This document shows, in pieces, positions 8,580-16,132 of a stretch of 38,479 nucleotides of DNA. The notes under the pieces are model-generated. The model did not search any database, had not been told where the DNA came from, and saw only the letters and a program-made list of their open reading frames with translations. A program made the translations under genes and the position numbers. Positions within the stretch are counted from its first letter, which is position 1. The number at the start of each line of letters is the position of its first letter. The stretch is from Humitalea rosea (GTDB lineage: Bacteria > Pseudomonadota > Alphaproteobacteria > Acetobacterales > Acetobacteraceae), in NCBI RefSeq assembly GCF_003253705.1, contig NZ_QKYU01000033.1, positions 1 through 38,479 of the forward strand, written 5' to 3'.

Positions 8580-8593
8580 TGGTAGCGATAACG
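8580..8593. promoter_or_regulatory. Putative LacI-type operator of tctC-3
   Basis: TGGTAGCGATAACG; its reverse complement matches the consensus at the central ATCG and both arms. It lies between the putative promoter and the GTG start of tctC-3, where a repressor would block elongation. Confidence 0.55.
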
Positions 8594-8599
8594 CACGAC

Positions 8600-8627
8600 G
8601 CTAGATTCGGCCCGATCCCGATGTCAA
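8600..8627 (-). promoter_or_regulatory. Putative promoter of tctC-3
   Basis: On the minus strand a perfect -35 TTGACA (8627-8622), a 16-base spacer and the weak -10 TCTAGC (8605-8600). The predicted start of transcription falls just before the operator. Confidence 0.4.
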
Positions 8628-8765
8628 GGTCTTCGGCCCGATATCGCCCGGCCGGCCGGCGCGCGGCCATGCCGTGTTGCGGATGCGTATGGTGGGATCG
8701 GCGACGTCCCGCGGAGCCCATCGGCGGCATGATCCGTCGCGCGCGCTGCGAACTTGCCAGGGATT

Positions 8766-8792
8766 TGCCCTGCGGATGTGATATCGCTACCA
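8766..8792 (+). promoter_or_regulatory. Putative promoter and operator of the first mmgE/prpD gene
   Basis: TTGCCC (8766-8771), a 17-base spacer, then TACCAT, the last part of the 14-mer operator TGATATCGCTACCA (8779-8792). The identical 14-mer recurs at 10326 before tctC-4, also preceded by a -35-like hexamer at a similar distance. Confidence 0.5.
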
Positions 8793-8912
8793 TTATCGCG
8801 CGAGGCCGCATGAAGCGTCCGGCCGACGGGGTCTCTCGAAAGCGGCTCCGGGCCTGCCGTACCCTTCGAGGAACGATGATGGCCGCGCCGCGGCCGGAGG
8901 AGACATGCCACC

Positions 8913-10262
8913 ATGCGCCTGACCCGAGACCTCGCCGCATTCTGCGCAGCGCTTCGCTTCGAGGACGTGCCGCCCGAGGCGCTCGCCTTCATCCGCATCG
9001 GCTTCACGGACTGCGTGGCGACGCTGGCGGCCGGCCGTTATGACCCGATCACGCAGGCGCTGCGGGAGGTGGTCAGCCCCGCCCCCGGCCCCTGCGACCT
9101 GCTTCTCGGCCTCGGCACGGCATCGCCCGGCGATGCGGCGCTGCTCAATGCCACCGCAGCGCATGCGCTCGACTTCGACGATGCGGCGCAGAAGGGCCAT
9201 CTGAGCGCGGCCCAGGTTCCCGCCATCCTCGCCGAGGCCGCGCTGCGCGGTTCGACAGGCCGGCAGATGGCGACGGCCTATGCCGCGGGCTACGAGGCCT
9301 GGGCCGAGCTGATCCGCCGCGAACCCGACCACTATCACAATGCGAGCTGGCATCCGACGGGGGTCTTCGGGCCGATCGCGGTCGCCGCGGCCTGCGCCTC
9401 CCTGCGCGGGCTCGATGCCGAGCGCACGGCGCATGCCCTGGCCATCGCGGCCTCGCAGAGCGCCGGGCTGATCGCGAGTTTCGGCACCATGACCAAGCCG
9501 TTCCACGCCGGTCGCGCGGCCCAGGCGGGGCTGATGGCGGCACGCCTGGCGGAGATCGGCTTCACCGGCTCGCTGGAGGCCCTGGAACATCCCAAGGGGT
9601 TGATGCGCGGCATCTCGCCCAAGGGGCGGGTCGATCTGACTTCCCCGGTCGAGGCGGGACACGTGTGGAAGCTGCCGAGCGGCGGGCTGAACGTGAAGAA
9701 ATATCCGCTGTGCTTCGCCGCGCATCGCTCGCTGGACGGCATGCTGGACCTGCTGGCCAGGCACCCCATCGAGCCGGCAGAGGTGGATCGCATCGTCGTG
9801 ACCATCAGCCGCCGGAACAAGTCGACGCTGCGCTACGAAAACCCGCGCACCGCCCTGGAAGCCAAGTTCAGCATGCATTTCGCGATGGCCTCGGCCCTGC
9901 TCGCCGGCCGCGTGGGCCTGCCGGAGCTGGACGACAGCTTCCTCCAGCGCGACGACGTGCAGGCCATGATGCGCCGCGTGGAGGTGCTCCCGGAGGATCG
10001 GGAGGACCTCACCCGCCCCGGTGAGGCGCCGGAGGACGTCGTGCTCATCGAGACCCTGGACGGCCGGCGGTTCAGCCAGGCGGTCGACTACGTGCGGGGC
10101 GGGCCGGAGAAGCCGCTCCTGCCTGGCGAACTCTTCTCCAAGTTCCAGGCTTGCCTCGCCGCCGGCGGCTTGCGCGTGGACGCGCGCCCGCTCTTCGACG
10201 CGCTGTCGACCATCGACCACCAGGAAGGCACCGCCGAACTGTACCGGCTGGCGACGGCGTGA
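8913..10262 (+). CDS. MmgE/PrpD family protein
   Basis: A 449-residue member of the MmgE/PrpD fold, the superfamily of 2-methylcitrate dehydratase and cis-aconitate decarboxylase, which dehydrates, decarboxylates or epimerises small carboxylic acids. Family features seen: the N-terminal helical domain with ALDFDDA (D-x-D/DD motif near residue 90), AAACASLRGLDAERTAHALAIAASQSAG, TKPFHAGRAAQAGLMAARLAE, and the C-terminal domain VKKYPLCFAAHRSLD. Upstream GGAGGAG sits a little far from the ATG at 8913, but no better start exists. Its location between tctC genes suggests it acts on the imported acid. The exact reaction cannot be read from sequence. Confidence 0.85.
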   Translation: MRLTRDLAAFCAALRFEDVPPEALAFIRIGFTDCVATLAAGRYDPITQALREVVSPAPGPCDLLLGLGTASPGDAALLNATAAHALDFDDAAQKGHLSAAQVPAILAEAALRGSTGRQMATAYAAGYEAWAELIRREPDHYHNASWHPTGVFGPIAVAAACASLRGLDAERTAHALAIAASQSAGLIASFGTMTKPFHAGRAAQAGLMAARLAEIGFTGSLEALEHPKGLMRGISPKGRVDLTSPVEAGHVWKLPSGGLNVKKYPLCFAAHRSLDGMLDLLARHPIEPAEVDRIVVTISRRNKSTLRYENPRTALEAKFSMHFAMASALLAGRVGLPELDDSFLQRDDVQAMMRRVEVLPEDREDLTRPGEAPEDVVLIETLDGRRFSQAVDYVRGGPEKPLLPGELFSKFQACLAAGGLRVDARPLFDALSTIDHQEGTAELYRLATA

Positions 10263-10268
10263 CGATGC

Positions 10269-10290
10269 CGGCGCGCTACGGCCCGCGCCG
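10269..10290 (+). terminator. Hairpin after mmgE/prpD-1
   Basis: CGGCGCG (10269-10275) pairs with CGCGCCG (10284-10290) around an 8-base loop, 6 bp after the stop. No T-tract, so termination is uncertain. Confidence 0.35.
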
Positions 10291-10312
10291 TCGGCCCGGC
10301 GGTGGCCGGTTC

Positions 10313-10340
10313 TTGACAGTAACCATGATATCGCTACCAT
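10313..10340 (+). promoter_or_regulatory. Putative promoter and operator of tctC-4
   Basis: A perfect -35 TTGACA (10313-10318), a 16-base spacer and the -10-like TACCAT (10335-10340). The operator TGATATCGCTACCA occupies 10326-10339 and ends on the A of the ATG at 10339. If this -10 is used, transcription would start at about 10347, close to the second in-frame ATG (10348), so the mRNA could be leaderless. Confidence 0.5.
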
Positions 10341-11352
10341 GACGGTGATGACTGGATCCCCGTTGACATCCGCCAGCCGGCGCAGCCTGCTCGCCCTGCT
10401 CTCGCTTGCCGCCCCCTGGCGCGCCGGGGCCTGGGCCCAGGGCTATCCTGACCGGGGCTACCCTGACCGGCCCGTACGCCTTTACATCGGCTATCCGCCG
10501 GGCGGCGGGACCGATTTCGTCGCACGCATCGCCGCCTCCACATTGACGCAGGCGCTTCGGCAGCAGGTGCTGGTGATCAACACGCCCGGCGCCTCCGGGG
10601 CGATCGCGCTCGAACGGGTCGTTCGTTCGCCGCCGGATGGTCACAGCCTGATCATGATCTCGGCGGCGGATACCATCCTGCCCGCATTGCGCGCCCGGCT
10701 GCCGTTCGACATGGGGCGCGACCTCGTGCCGGTGGCGCCGACGGCGACCGGCGCCCTCGGGCTGGTCGTGAATCCCGCCCTGCCCGCCCGGTCCGTGCTG
10801 GAATTGATCGCGCTGGCGCGCGCGCGGCCGGGGGAGCTGAACTACGGCTCGCCGGGCGTGGGCAACTCCCAGCACCTCGCCGGAGAATTGTTCAACCGCC
10901 TCGCGGACATCAGGATCGTGCACGTGCCCTTCCGTGGCGGCGCGGAAGCAATCTCCGCCACGGTGTCAGGCGACATCCAGCTCTGTTTCGCAAGCCTCTC
11001 GGCCGCATTGCCGCTGATCGAGAGCCGCAGGCTCCGGCTCCTGGCCGTGACGCCGAAGGTCCGTTCCGCGTCGGTGCCGGAAACGCCCACGATCTGGGAG
11101 GCCGGCCTGCCGGGATACGACCGGTCGACCTGGTTTGGCATTGCCGCGCCGGCGGGCCTGCCGCGGGAGATCCTGCTCGTGCTGAACACCGCCCTTTCGG
11201 CCGGCATGCGGGGCGCGGAAACGCGCCAGCTCCTGCAGGGGCAGGGATTGGAACCGATGACCGCGACGCCAGAGGAATTCAGCGCGTTCGTGCGGTCAGA
11301 GCTCACCGAGAACGCCCAGTTGGTGCGCAGCATGGGCATTGCGGCCGAGTAG
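10339..11352 (+). CDS. TctC/Bug-family periplasmic solute-binding protein (fourth)
   Basis: Fourth TctC-type receptor, 337 residues from the ATG at 10339 (another ATG at 10348). The signal peptide is SRRSLLALLSLAAPWRAGAWAQ. A small duplication, GYPDRGYPDRP, sits at the start of the mature protein. Motifs: YIGYPPGGGTDFVARIA, INTPGASGAIALE, LNYGSPGVGNSQHLAGE, VHVPFRGGAEA, PTIWEAGLPGYD. The usual DNRPGAG loop reads NTPGASG, so the ligand contacts probably differ from the other three receptors. No Shine-Dalgarno precedes either ATG. A weak hairpin follows the stop. Confidence 0.87.
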   Translation: MTVMTGSPLTSASRRSLLALLSLAAPWRAGAWAQGYPDRGYPDRPVRLYIGYPPGGGTDFVARIAASTLTQALRQQVLVINTPGASGAIALERVVRSPPDGHSLIMISAADTILPALRARLPFDMGRDLVPVAPTATGALGLVVNPALPARSVLELIALARARPGELNYGSPGVGNSQHLAGELFNRLADIRIVHVPFRGGAEAISATVSGDIQLCFASLSAALPLIESRRLRLLAVTPKVRSASVPETPTIWEAGLPGYDRSTWFGIAAPAGLPREILLVLNTALSAGMRGAETRQLLQGQGLEPMTATPEEFSAFVRSELTENAQLVRSMGIAAE

Positions 11353-11357
11353 GGGCT

Positions 11358-11378
11358 GACGCCGTATCGTGGGGCGTC
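11358..11378 (+). terminator. Weak hairpin after tctC-4
   Basis: GACGCC (11358-11363) pairs with GGCGTC (11373-11378) around a 9-base loop, directly after the stop codon. The stem is short and no T-tract follows, so attenuation or a chance fold are both possible. Confidence 0.3.
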
Positions 11379-11452
11379 GCGGCTTGCGCGCGACCGCTCC
11401 GCGGCGTCGGCCGGTCTGTCATTTCAGCACTCATCTGGAGGAAAGTCGGGAC

Positions 11453-12670
11453 ATGCACAGCACGAAGATGTCGGCATCGGCCACGTCGTACCGGCTGCCG
11501 CCGGAAATACAGGAGCTGTGCGATGTCGCGAAGCGCATCGTGCGCGACGAGCTGATGCCGCTGGAGCAGGAATGGCTCGCCAGCCCCAATCAGGCCTATG
11601 GGATGCGCGAGCTTCCTGCCATCCGAGCGGCCTTCTCGCCCGAGGTCGCCAAGCGCATCGAGACCATCTCGCGCGACACCGGCCTCTGGTACCTGATGAT
11701 TCCCGAAGAGTATGGCGGGCTGGGGCTGTCGATGCTGGCGCAGGTCGCGATCCTGGAGCAGCTCTTCTACACGCCCGTGATGCTGCCGTTCGCGAACGTG
11801 GCGAACATCCTTTACGAGTGCAAGGGTGACCAGATCGACCGCTTCCTCAAGCCGGTGATCGAGGGCGAGAAGGTCACGGCCTTCGCGCAGACCGAGCCGA
11901 ATGCCGGCTCCGATCCCGGGGGCATGATGCAGACCCGCGCGATCCGGAAGCCCGGCGGCTGGGTGCTGAACGGCACCAAGATGTGGATCTCGAACGCGCA
12001 TGAGTGCGACTTCCTCATGGTCCAGGCGGTCACGGACCCCGAGAAGCGCCAGCGTGGCGGCATCACGATGTTCCTGGTGGACCGCAAGAACCCCGGGCTG
12101 AATGTCGAGGTGCCGGGCATCCGGACCTGGCTCTCGCAGATAGCCAAGCAGCACGTCGTGCATTTCGACGACGTCTTCGTGCCGGATGAGGATGTGCTCG
12201 GCGAGGTCGGCAAGGGCTTCAGCCTGGGCCAGGCCTGGCTGACCATCCATGACCGCCTGCTGCGGGGTCCCTATGCGCTCGGGAAGATGCAGCGCTCCAT
12301 CGACATGTCGGTGGACTGGGCGAAGCAGCGCGTCACCTTCGGCAAGCCGCTGTCGGAACGCCAGGCGATCCAGTGGAAGCTGGTCGACATGCATGTCGAT
12401 ATCCAGGCGCTCCGCTCCATGACCTACGAGATGGCGGCGCGCGCGGATGCCGAGGAGGACGTCCGCGCGGAAGCGGCTCTCGTCAAGCTCTGCGCGAGCG
12501 AATGGGGCGCGCGCTGCGTCGACCAGGCGATCCAGATCCACGGCGCCATGGGCGAGTCGCTGGATCTGCCGCTCACCCTCTTCTACCGCCTGCTGCGGCA
12601 CACGCAGATCGGCGGCGGCGCCAGCGAGATCCAGCGGATCCTGATCGCGCGCAAGCTGCTCCGAGGCTGA
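11453..12670 (+). CDS. Acyl-CoA dehydrogenase family protein
   Basis: FAD-dependent acyl-CoA dehydrogenase, 405 residues from the ATG at 11453 (TGGAGGAAAG upstream). It would introduce a 2,3-double bond into an acyl-CoA. Visible: the N-terminal helical domain, FAQTEPNAGSDPGG (flavin/substrate motif, about 144-157), WVLNGTKMWISNA (170-182), the beta-domain FLVDRKNPGLNV, and the C-terminal block QIHGAMGES (361-369) and RHTQIGGGASEIQR (382-395). In many relatives the last motif is YEGTxEI with the catalytic Glu; here that position is Gly. At the alternative site used by isovaleryl-type enzymes the sequence is IHDRLLRG, with Asp instead of Glu. It heads the long plus-strand run of acyl-CoA genes. 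Confidence 0.88.
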   Translation: MHSTKMSASATSYRLPPEIQELCDVAKRIVRDELMPLEQEWLASPNQAYGMRELPAIRAAFSPEVAKRIETISRDTGLWYLMIPEEYGGLGLSMLAQVAILEQLFYTPVMLPFANVANILYECKGDQIDRFLKPVIEGEKVTAFAQTEPNAGSDPGGMMQTRAIRKPGGWVLNGTKMWISNAHECDFLMVQAVTDPEKRQRGGITMFLVDRKNPGLNVEVPGIRTWLSQIAKQHVVHFDDVFVPDEDVLGEVGKGFSLGQAWLTIHDRLLRGPYALGKMQRSIDMSVDWAKQRVTFGKPLSERQAIQWKLVDMHVDIQALRSMTYEMAARADAEEDVRAEAALVKLCASEWGARCVDQAIQIHGAMGESLDLPLTLFYRLLRHTQIGGGASEIQRILIARKLLRG

Positions 12671-12685
12671 GGCGGGCTGACTTCG

Positions 12686-15238
12686 ATGTCCGGATCGGCG
12701 CTGCAGGGGGTTCGCGTCCTCGACCTTGGCCAGGGTATCGCTGGCCCCTTCGCGGCACGCCTTCTCGGCGACTTCGGGGCGGAGGTCATCAAGGTCGAAC
12801 CGCCAGGTGGGGATGAGGCGCGGCAATTGCCGCCCCTCATGCCGGATGCGCCGGAAGCCGAGCGGAGCCTGCTCTTCCGCTACATCAACTGGAACAAGCG
12901 CGGCATCACCCTGGACCTCGAAAGCCCGGAGGGACGCCGGACGCTGCAAGACCTCGTGCGCCGGTCCGACATCGTCATCGAGAGCTTTCCCCCGGGAACG
13001 CTGGCCGGCATGGGCTTCTCGTCCGAGCAAATGATAGCGTGGCAGCCACGCCTCGTCGTGACCTCGGTGACGGATTTCGGCCAGACCGGCCCTTACGCGC
13101 ATTATGCCGGCAGCGACCTGGTGCTTCAGGCGATGAGCGGCATCATGCAGATCAGCGGCGAGGCCGACCGCGCGCCGCTGAAGCACGGCCTGTCCCAGGC
13201 CTATTTCTGCGGCGGGCTGAACGCCGCCTATGCGTCGCTCGCCGCCTTCCACGCCGCCGAGCGCGACGGGATCGGCGACCACGTCGATCTGTCGATCCAG
13301 GAATGCCTGATCTCCGAACTGGTGATCAGCGAGACCTACTACTCCTTCATGGGTGCCGTTCAGGGCCGCCGCTACGCGGTGGAGGATCCCTTCTCCGGCG
13401 CGCCGATCCCGACGCGGAAGGGCTATATCGCGATCCAGGCCGGCGGATCGATGCCGCCGCAGGTCTATGCCGATCTCTTCGGCAACGAGGCCTTCCGGGA
13501 TCCGAAGTTCGCGAGCAACCGCCAGCGGGCGCTGCACCTGCAGGAGGCCTCGGCGCTGATGCGGTCCTGCGTCAAGGACCGCGACGCGAAGGACATCTTC
13601 CTGGACGGCTCCCGGCGCCGCCTGCTGATGGGCATGGTGCAGACCGCGCCGGACCTGCTCGCCTGCGAACAGCTCGCGGCGCGGGACTTCTTCGCCGAGC
13701 TGTCGCATCCGGCCGGCGGGACCTTCCGCTACCCCGTCGAGCTGGCCAAGCTGTCGGCGACCCCGGTCTCGGTCCGGCGGCCCGCGCCGCTGCTGGGCGA
13801 GCACACGGCGGAGGTCCTGGCGGAGCTGGCGACGCCGGCAGCCGAGGTGGCGCCCGCGCCCGCCGGCGCCCGCGCGAGGCTGCCGCTGGAGGGGCTGCGC
13901 GTCCTCGACATGGCGACCGTCGTGGCGGTGCCCTACATGGCCGCGCTGCTCGGCGATCTCGGCGCCGAGGTGATCAAGATCGAGGCGCCGCACAAGCTCG
14001 ATCCGACGCGCCAGGGCGTGCTCACGACCTATCTCGACAACGATACGCGGGTGGATGCGATCAACCGCTCCGGCATCTGGCAGGTGGTGAACCGGGGCAA
14101 GCAGTCGCTCGTGCTCGACATGTCGCAGCCGGAAGGCAAGGCGATCTTCCGCGACCTGGTCGCCAAGAGCGACATCATCGTGGACAATTTCCCCCCGCGC
14201 GTGATGGCCGCCTGGGGCCTCGACCACGACGCGCTGAAGGCGATCAACCCGGGCATCATCTGGCTCACCAACACAGGCTACGGCTCCACCGGCCCGTGGC
14301 GGAACTTCCCGAGCCAGGGCACGACGCTCGAAGTCACCATGGGCATCGCCAGCTACAGCGGCTACCGGGGCGGCAAGCCGTCGAAGGTCGGCCATTCCTA
14401 CCCCGACTTCCTGGCCTGCTGGATCGGCCTGGCCGCGCTCTTCGCGGCCTTGCGGCACCGGCGCCTCGCCGGCGAGGGGCAGCGGATCGACCTCGGCATG
14501 TATCAGGTCGGCGTCGCGATGATCCCGGAGGCGCTGCTGCAGTACCAGCTTGACGGCACGGAGCCGCAGCGGATCGGCAACGAGCACGAGGAGTATGTGC
14601 CGAGCGATGCCTTCCCCTGCCGCGGCGACGACCGCTGGGTCACGCTCACGGTCAAGACCGACAGCCAATGGCAGGCGCTCGCCGCGCTGATGGCGCGGGA
14701 TGGCATCGCCGTCGATCCCGGCCTGGGCACGGCGGTGGCGCGGCGGGAGCGGCGCGCAGAGGTCAACGACCTCGTCGGGCGCTGGACGCCGTTGCGCGAC
14801 GGGCTCGCGGTGATGCGCCTCCTGCAGGAGCACGGCGTGGCCAGCGGACCGGTGTTCAGCAACCGCGACCTCCTGCTCAACGACCACCTCGCCGCGCGGG
14901 GCTTCTACGAGCGGGTGCGCCTGCCGGAGCCGATGGGCCTGCGCCCGATGATGGGCCGGCCGTGGAAGCTGTCGCGGCGCCTGGTGAAGGTGGGCAAGCC
15001 CGCCCCCCGCTACGGCGAGGACGGGCCGCAGATCCTGCGCGACCTGCTGGGCCTGGATGCGTCGCAGATTGAACGGCTGCTCGCCGACCGCGTGGTCTGC
15101 CTGGCCCCCACCGTCAGCAAGCCGATCGACGCCATGGGCATCGCCGAGCTGCTGCGCCTGAAGGCCATCCATGACGTGGACAAGGATTACCGGGAGAAGC
15201 TCGGCATCGCGGATGCCGCGACGAACGCCGTGGTTTGA
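12686..15238 (+). CDS. Double-domain class III (CaiB/BaiF) CoA-transferase
   Basis: 850 residues made of two complete CaiB/BaiF domains. Domain 1 (about 1-385) begins LQGVRVLDLGQGIAGPFAARLLGDFGAEVIKVE; domain 2 (about 398-800) begins LEGLRVLDMATVVAVPYMAALLGDLGAEVIKIE. They are joined by a short Ala/Pro linker. The family moves CoA between acids through an acyl-aspartyl intermediate. The candidate Asp is present in both halves (D201 in HVDLSIQE and D602 in RIDLGMYQ), so neither half looks inactive from this motif. Two-domain members are known, for example the DMSP CoA-transferase/lyase DddD, but a DMSP role is not supported here. It starts 15 bp after the dehydrogenase stop, so they are probably co-transcribed. 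A separate promoter overlaps its stop codon. Confidence 0.88.
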   Translation: MSGSALQGVRVLDLGQGIAGPFAARLLGDFGAEVIKVEPPGGDEARQLPPLMPDAPEAERSLLFRYINWNKRGITLDLESPEGRRTLQDLVRRSDIVIESFPPGTLAGMGFSSEQMIAWQPRLVVTSVTDFGQTGPYAHYAGSDLVLQAMSGIMQISGEADRAPLKHGLSQAYFCGGLNAAYASLAAFHAAERDGIGDHVDLSIQECLISELVISETYYSFMGAVQGRRYAVEDPFSGAPIPTRKGYIAIQAGGSMPPQVYADLFGNEAFRDPKFASNRQRALHLQEASALMRSCVKDRDAKDIFLDGSRRRLLMGMVQTAPDLLACEQLAARDFFAELSHPAGGTFRYPVELAKLSATPVSVRRPAPLLGEHTAEVLAELATPAAEVAPAPAGARARLPLEGLRVLDMATVVAVPYMAALLGDLGAEVIKIEAPHKLDPTRQGVLTTYLDNDTRVDAINRSGIWQVVNRGKQSLVLDMSQPEGKAIFRDLVAKSDIIVDNFPPRVMAAWGLDHDALKAINPGIIWLTNTGYGSTGPWRNFPSQGTTLEVTMGIASYSGYRGGKPSKVGHSYPDFLACWIGLAALFAALRHRRLAGEGQRIDLGMYQVGVAMIPEALLQYQLDGTEPQRIGNEHEEYVPSDAFPCRGDDRWVTLTVKTDSQWQALAALMARDGIAVDPGLGTAVARRERRAEVNDLVGRWTPLRDGLAVMRLLQEHGVASGPVFSNRDLLLNDHLAARGFYERVRLPEPMGLRPMMGRPWKLSRRLVKVGKPAPRYGEDGPQILRDLLGLDASQIERLLADRVVCLAPTVSKPIDAMGIAELLRLKAIHDVDKDYREKLGIADAATNAVV

Positions 15239-15264
15239 CAGGGGCGGTCGCGGGAGGCTACGAT
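15235..15264 (+). promoter_or_regulatory. Promoter of the enoyl-CoA hydratase operon
   Basis: A perfect -35 TTGACA (15235-15240) overlaps the stop codon of the fused CoA-transferase. An 18-base spacer and the -10-like TACGAT (15259-15264) follow. The operator lies immediately downstream. Confidence 0.55.
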
Positions 15265-15265
15265 A

Positions 15266-15279
15266 AGTTATCGATAACA
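15266..15279. promoter_or_regulatory. Putative LacI-type operator of the hydratase operon
   Basis: AGTTATCGATAACA contains the perfect 12-bp palindrome GTTATCGATAAC (15267-15278). It is the most symmetric site of the set and lies just downstream of the -10 box, a classical repression position. Confidence 0.6.
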
Positions 15280-15348
15280 TTGTGCGCGCGGGGCCGTTCT
15301 CGGCCGTTGCGCGGCCACACAGGGCAGGTCACGGACCCAGGAGCAGCG

Positions 15349-16128
15349 GTGCCCAATCTGAACATTACCGTCGAAGACAAGGTCTGCGTCGTGGAGCTGA
15401 ACCGCCCGCACGCGATGAATTCGATCGACCCCGAGATGCGCGCCGAACTCTACGCCTTCTACGACCGGATGAAGAAGGATGACGATATCCACGTCATCAT
15501 CTTTACCGGGGCGGGCGACAAGGCGTTCTGCACCGGTGCCGACCTGAAGAAGACGATGCCGTCGGACGAAGCCTATGCCGAGGAGCTGCTCGGCCGTGGC
15601 GAGCCGGGCAGCGCCTTCCTCGGCCTCAGCACCGACAAGCCGATCATCTGCGCGGTGAACGGCTATGCGCTGGCGGGCGGCACCGAGCTGCTGCTGGCCT
15701 GCGACATCGTGATCTGCTCGGACAATGCGAAGTTCGGCCTGACCGAGGTGCGCCGCGGCTCCATCCCCTGGGGCGGCAGCATCCAACGCCTGCCGCGCTC
15801 GATCGCCAAGACCGACGCGATGCTGATGCTGCTGACCGGCGACATGATCGACGCGCAGGAGGCCCTGCGCATGGGCCTGGTCAGCAAGGTGGTGCCGCTG
15901 CCCGAGCTGATGCCGACCGCGATGGATATCGGGCGGCGCATCGCGCGCAACGCGCCGCTGGCGGTGCGGGCGGTGAAGCAGCTGGTGGTGCAGGGCGGCG
16001 ACCTGCCGCTGGTGCATGCGCTGCACATCGACAAGTACATGTACGGCCTGCTGAAGAACACCGAGGACCGCGTCGAGGGCCGCCGCGCCTTCGCCGAGAA
16101 GCGCGAACCCGTCTGGAAGATGAAGTGA
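15349..16128 (+). CDS. Enoyl-CoA hydratase/isomerase family protein
   Basis: Crotonase-fold protein of 259 residues, the usual length, from the GTG at 15349 with CAGGAGC upstream. The longer frame from 15235 would run through the promoter and operator and is rejected. Motifs: the oxyanion-hole segments DKAFCTGADLKKT and NGYALAGGTELLLACDIV, then FGLTEVRRGSIPWGGSIQRL. Both Glu residues that activate water in true hydratases are present (in GGTEL and in GLTEV), favouring hydratase over isomerase or decarboxylase activity. It would hydrate the 2-enoyl-CoA made by the dehydrogenase. It begins a run of seven plus-strand genes with short gaps. Confidence 0.88.
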   Translation: MPNLNITVEDKVCVVELNRPHAMNSIDPEMRAELYAFYDRMKKDDDIHVIIFTGAGDKAFCTGADLKKTMPSDEAYAEELLGRGEPGSAFLGLSTDKPIICAVNGYALAGGTELLLACDIVICSDNAKFGLTEVRRGSIPWGGSIQRLPRSIAKTDAMLMLLTGDMIDAQEALRMGLVSKVVPLPELMPTAMDIGRRIARNAPLAVRAVKQLVVQGGDLPLVHALHIDKYMYGLLKNTEDRVEGRRAFAEKREPVWKMK

Positions 16129-16132
16129 GGCG

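Noticed and set aside
12686-15238. DMSP breakdown (DddD) as the cluster's function
   Set aside because: Only the two-domain layout agrees. No BCCT transporter or other ddd genes are present, and the surrounding genes fit a beta-oxidation-like route.
11303-15280. 1325-codon minus-strand open frame
   Set aside because: It lies opposite the acyl-CoA dehydrogenase and the fused CoA-transferase, whose families are clear. Its product is rich in Arg, His, Leu and Ala with no domain, as expected of an antisense frame in GC-rich DNA.
15235-15348. Longer start for the enoyl-CoA hydratase
   Set aside because: The extension would translate the -35, -10 and operator sequences, while the GTG at 15349 has a good ribosome binding site and gives the family's usual length.
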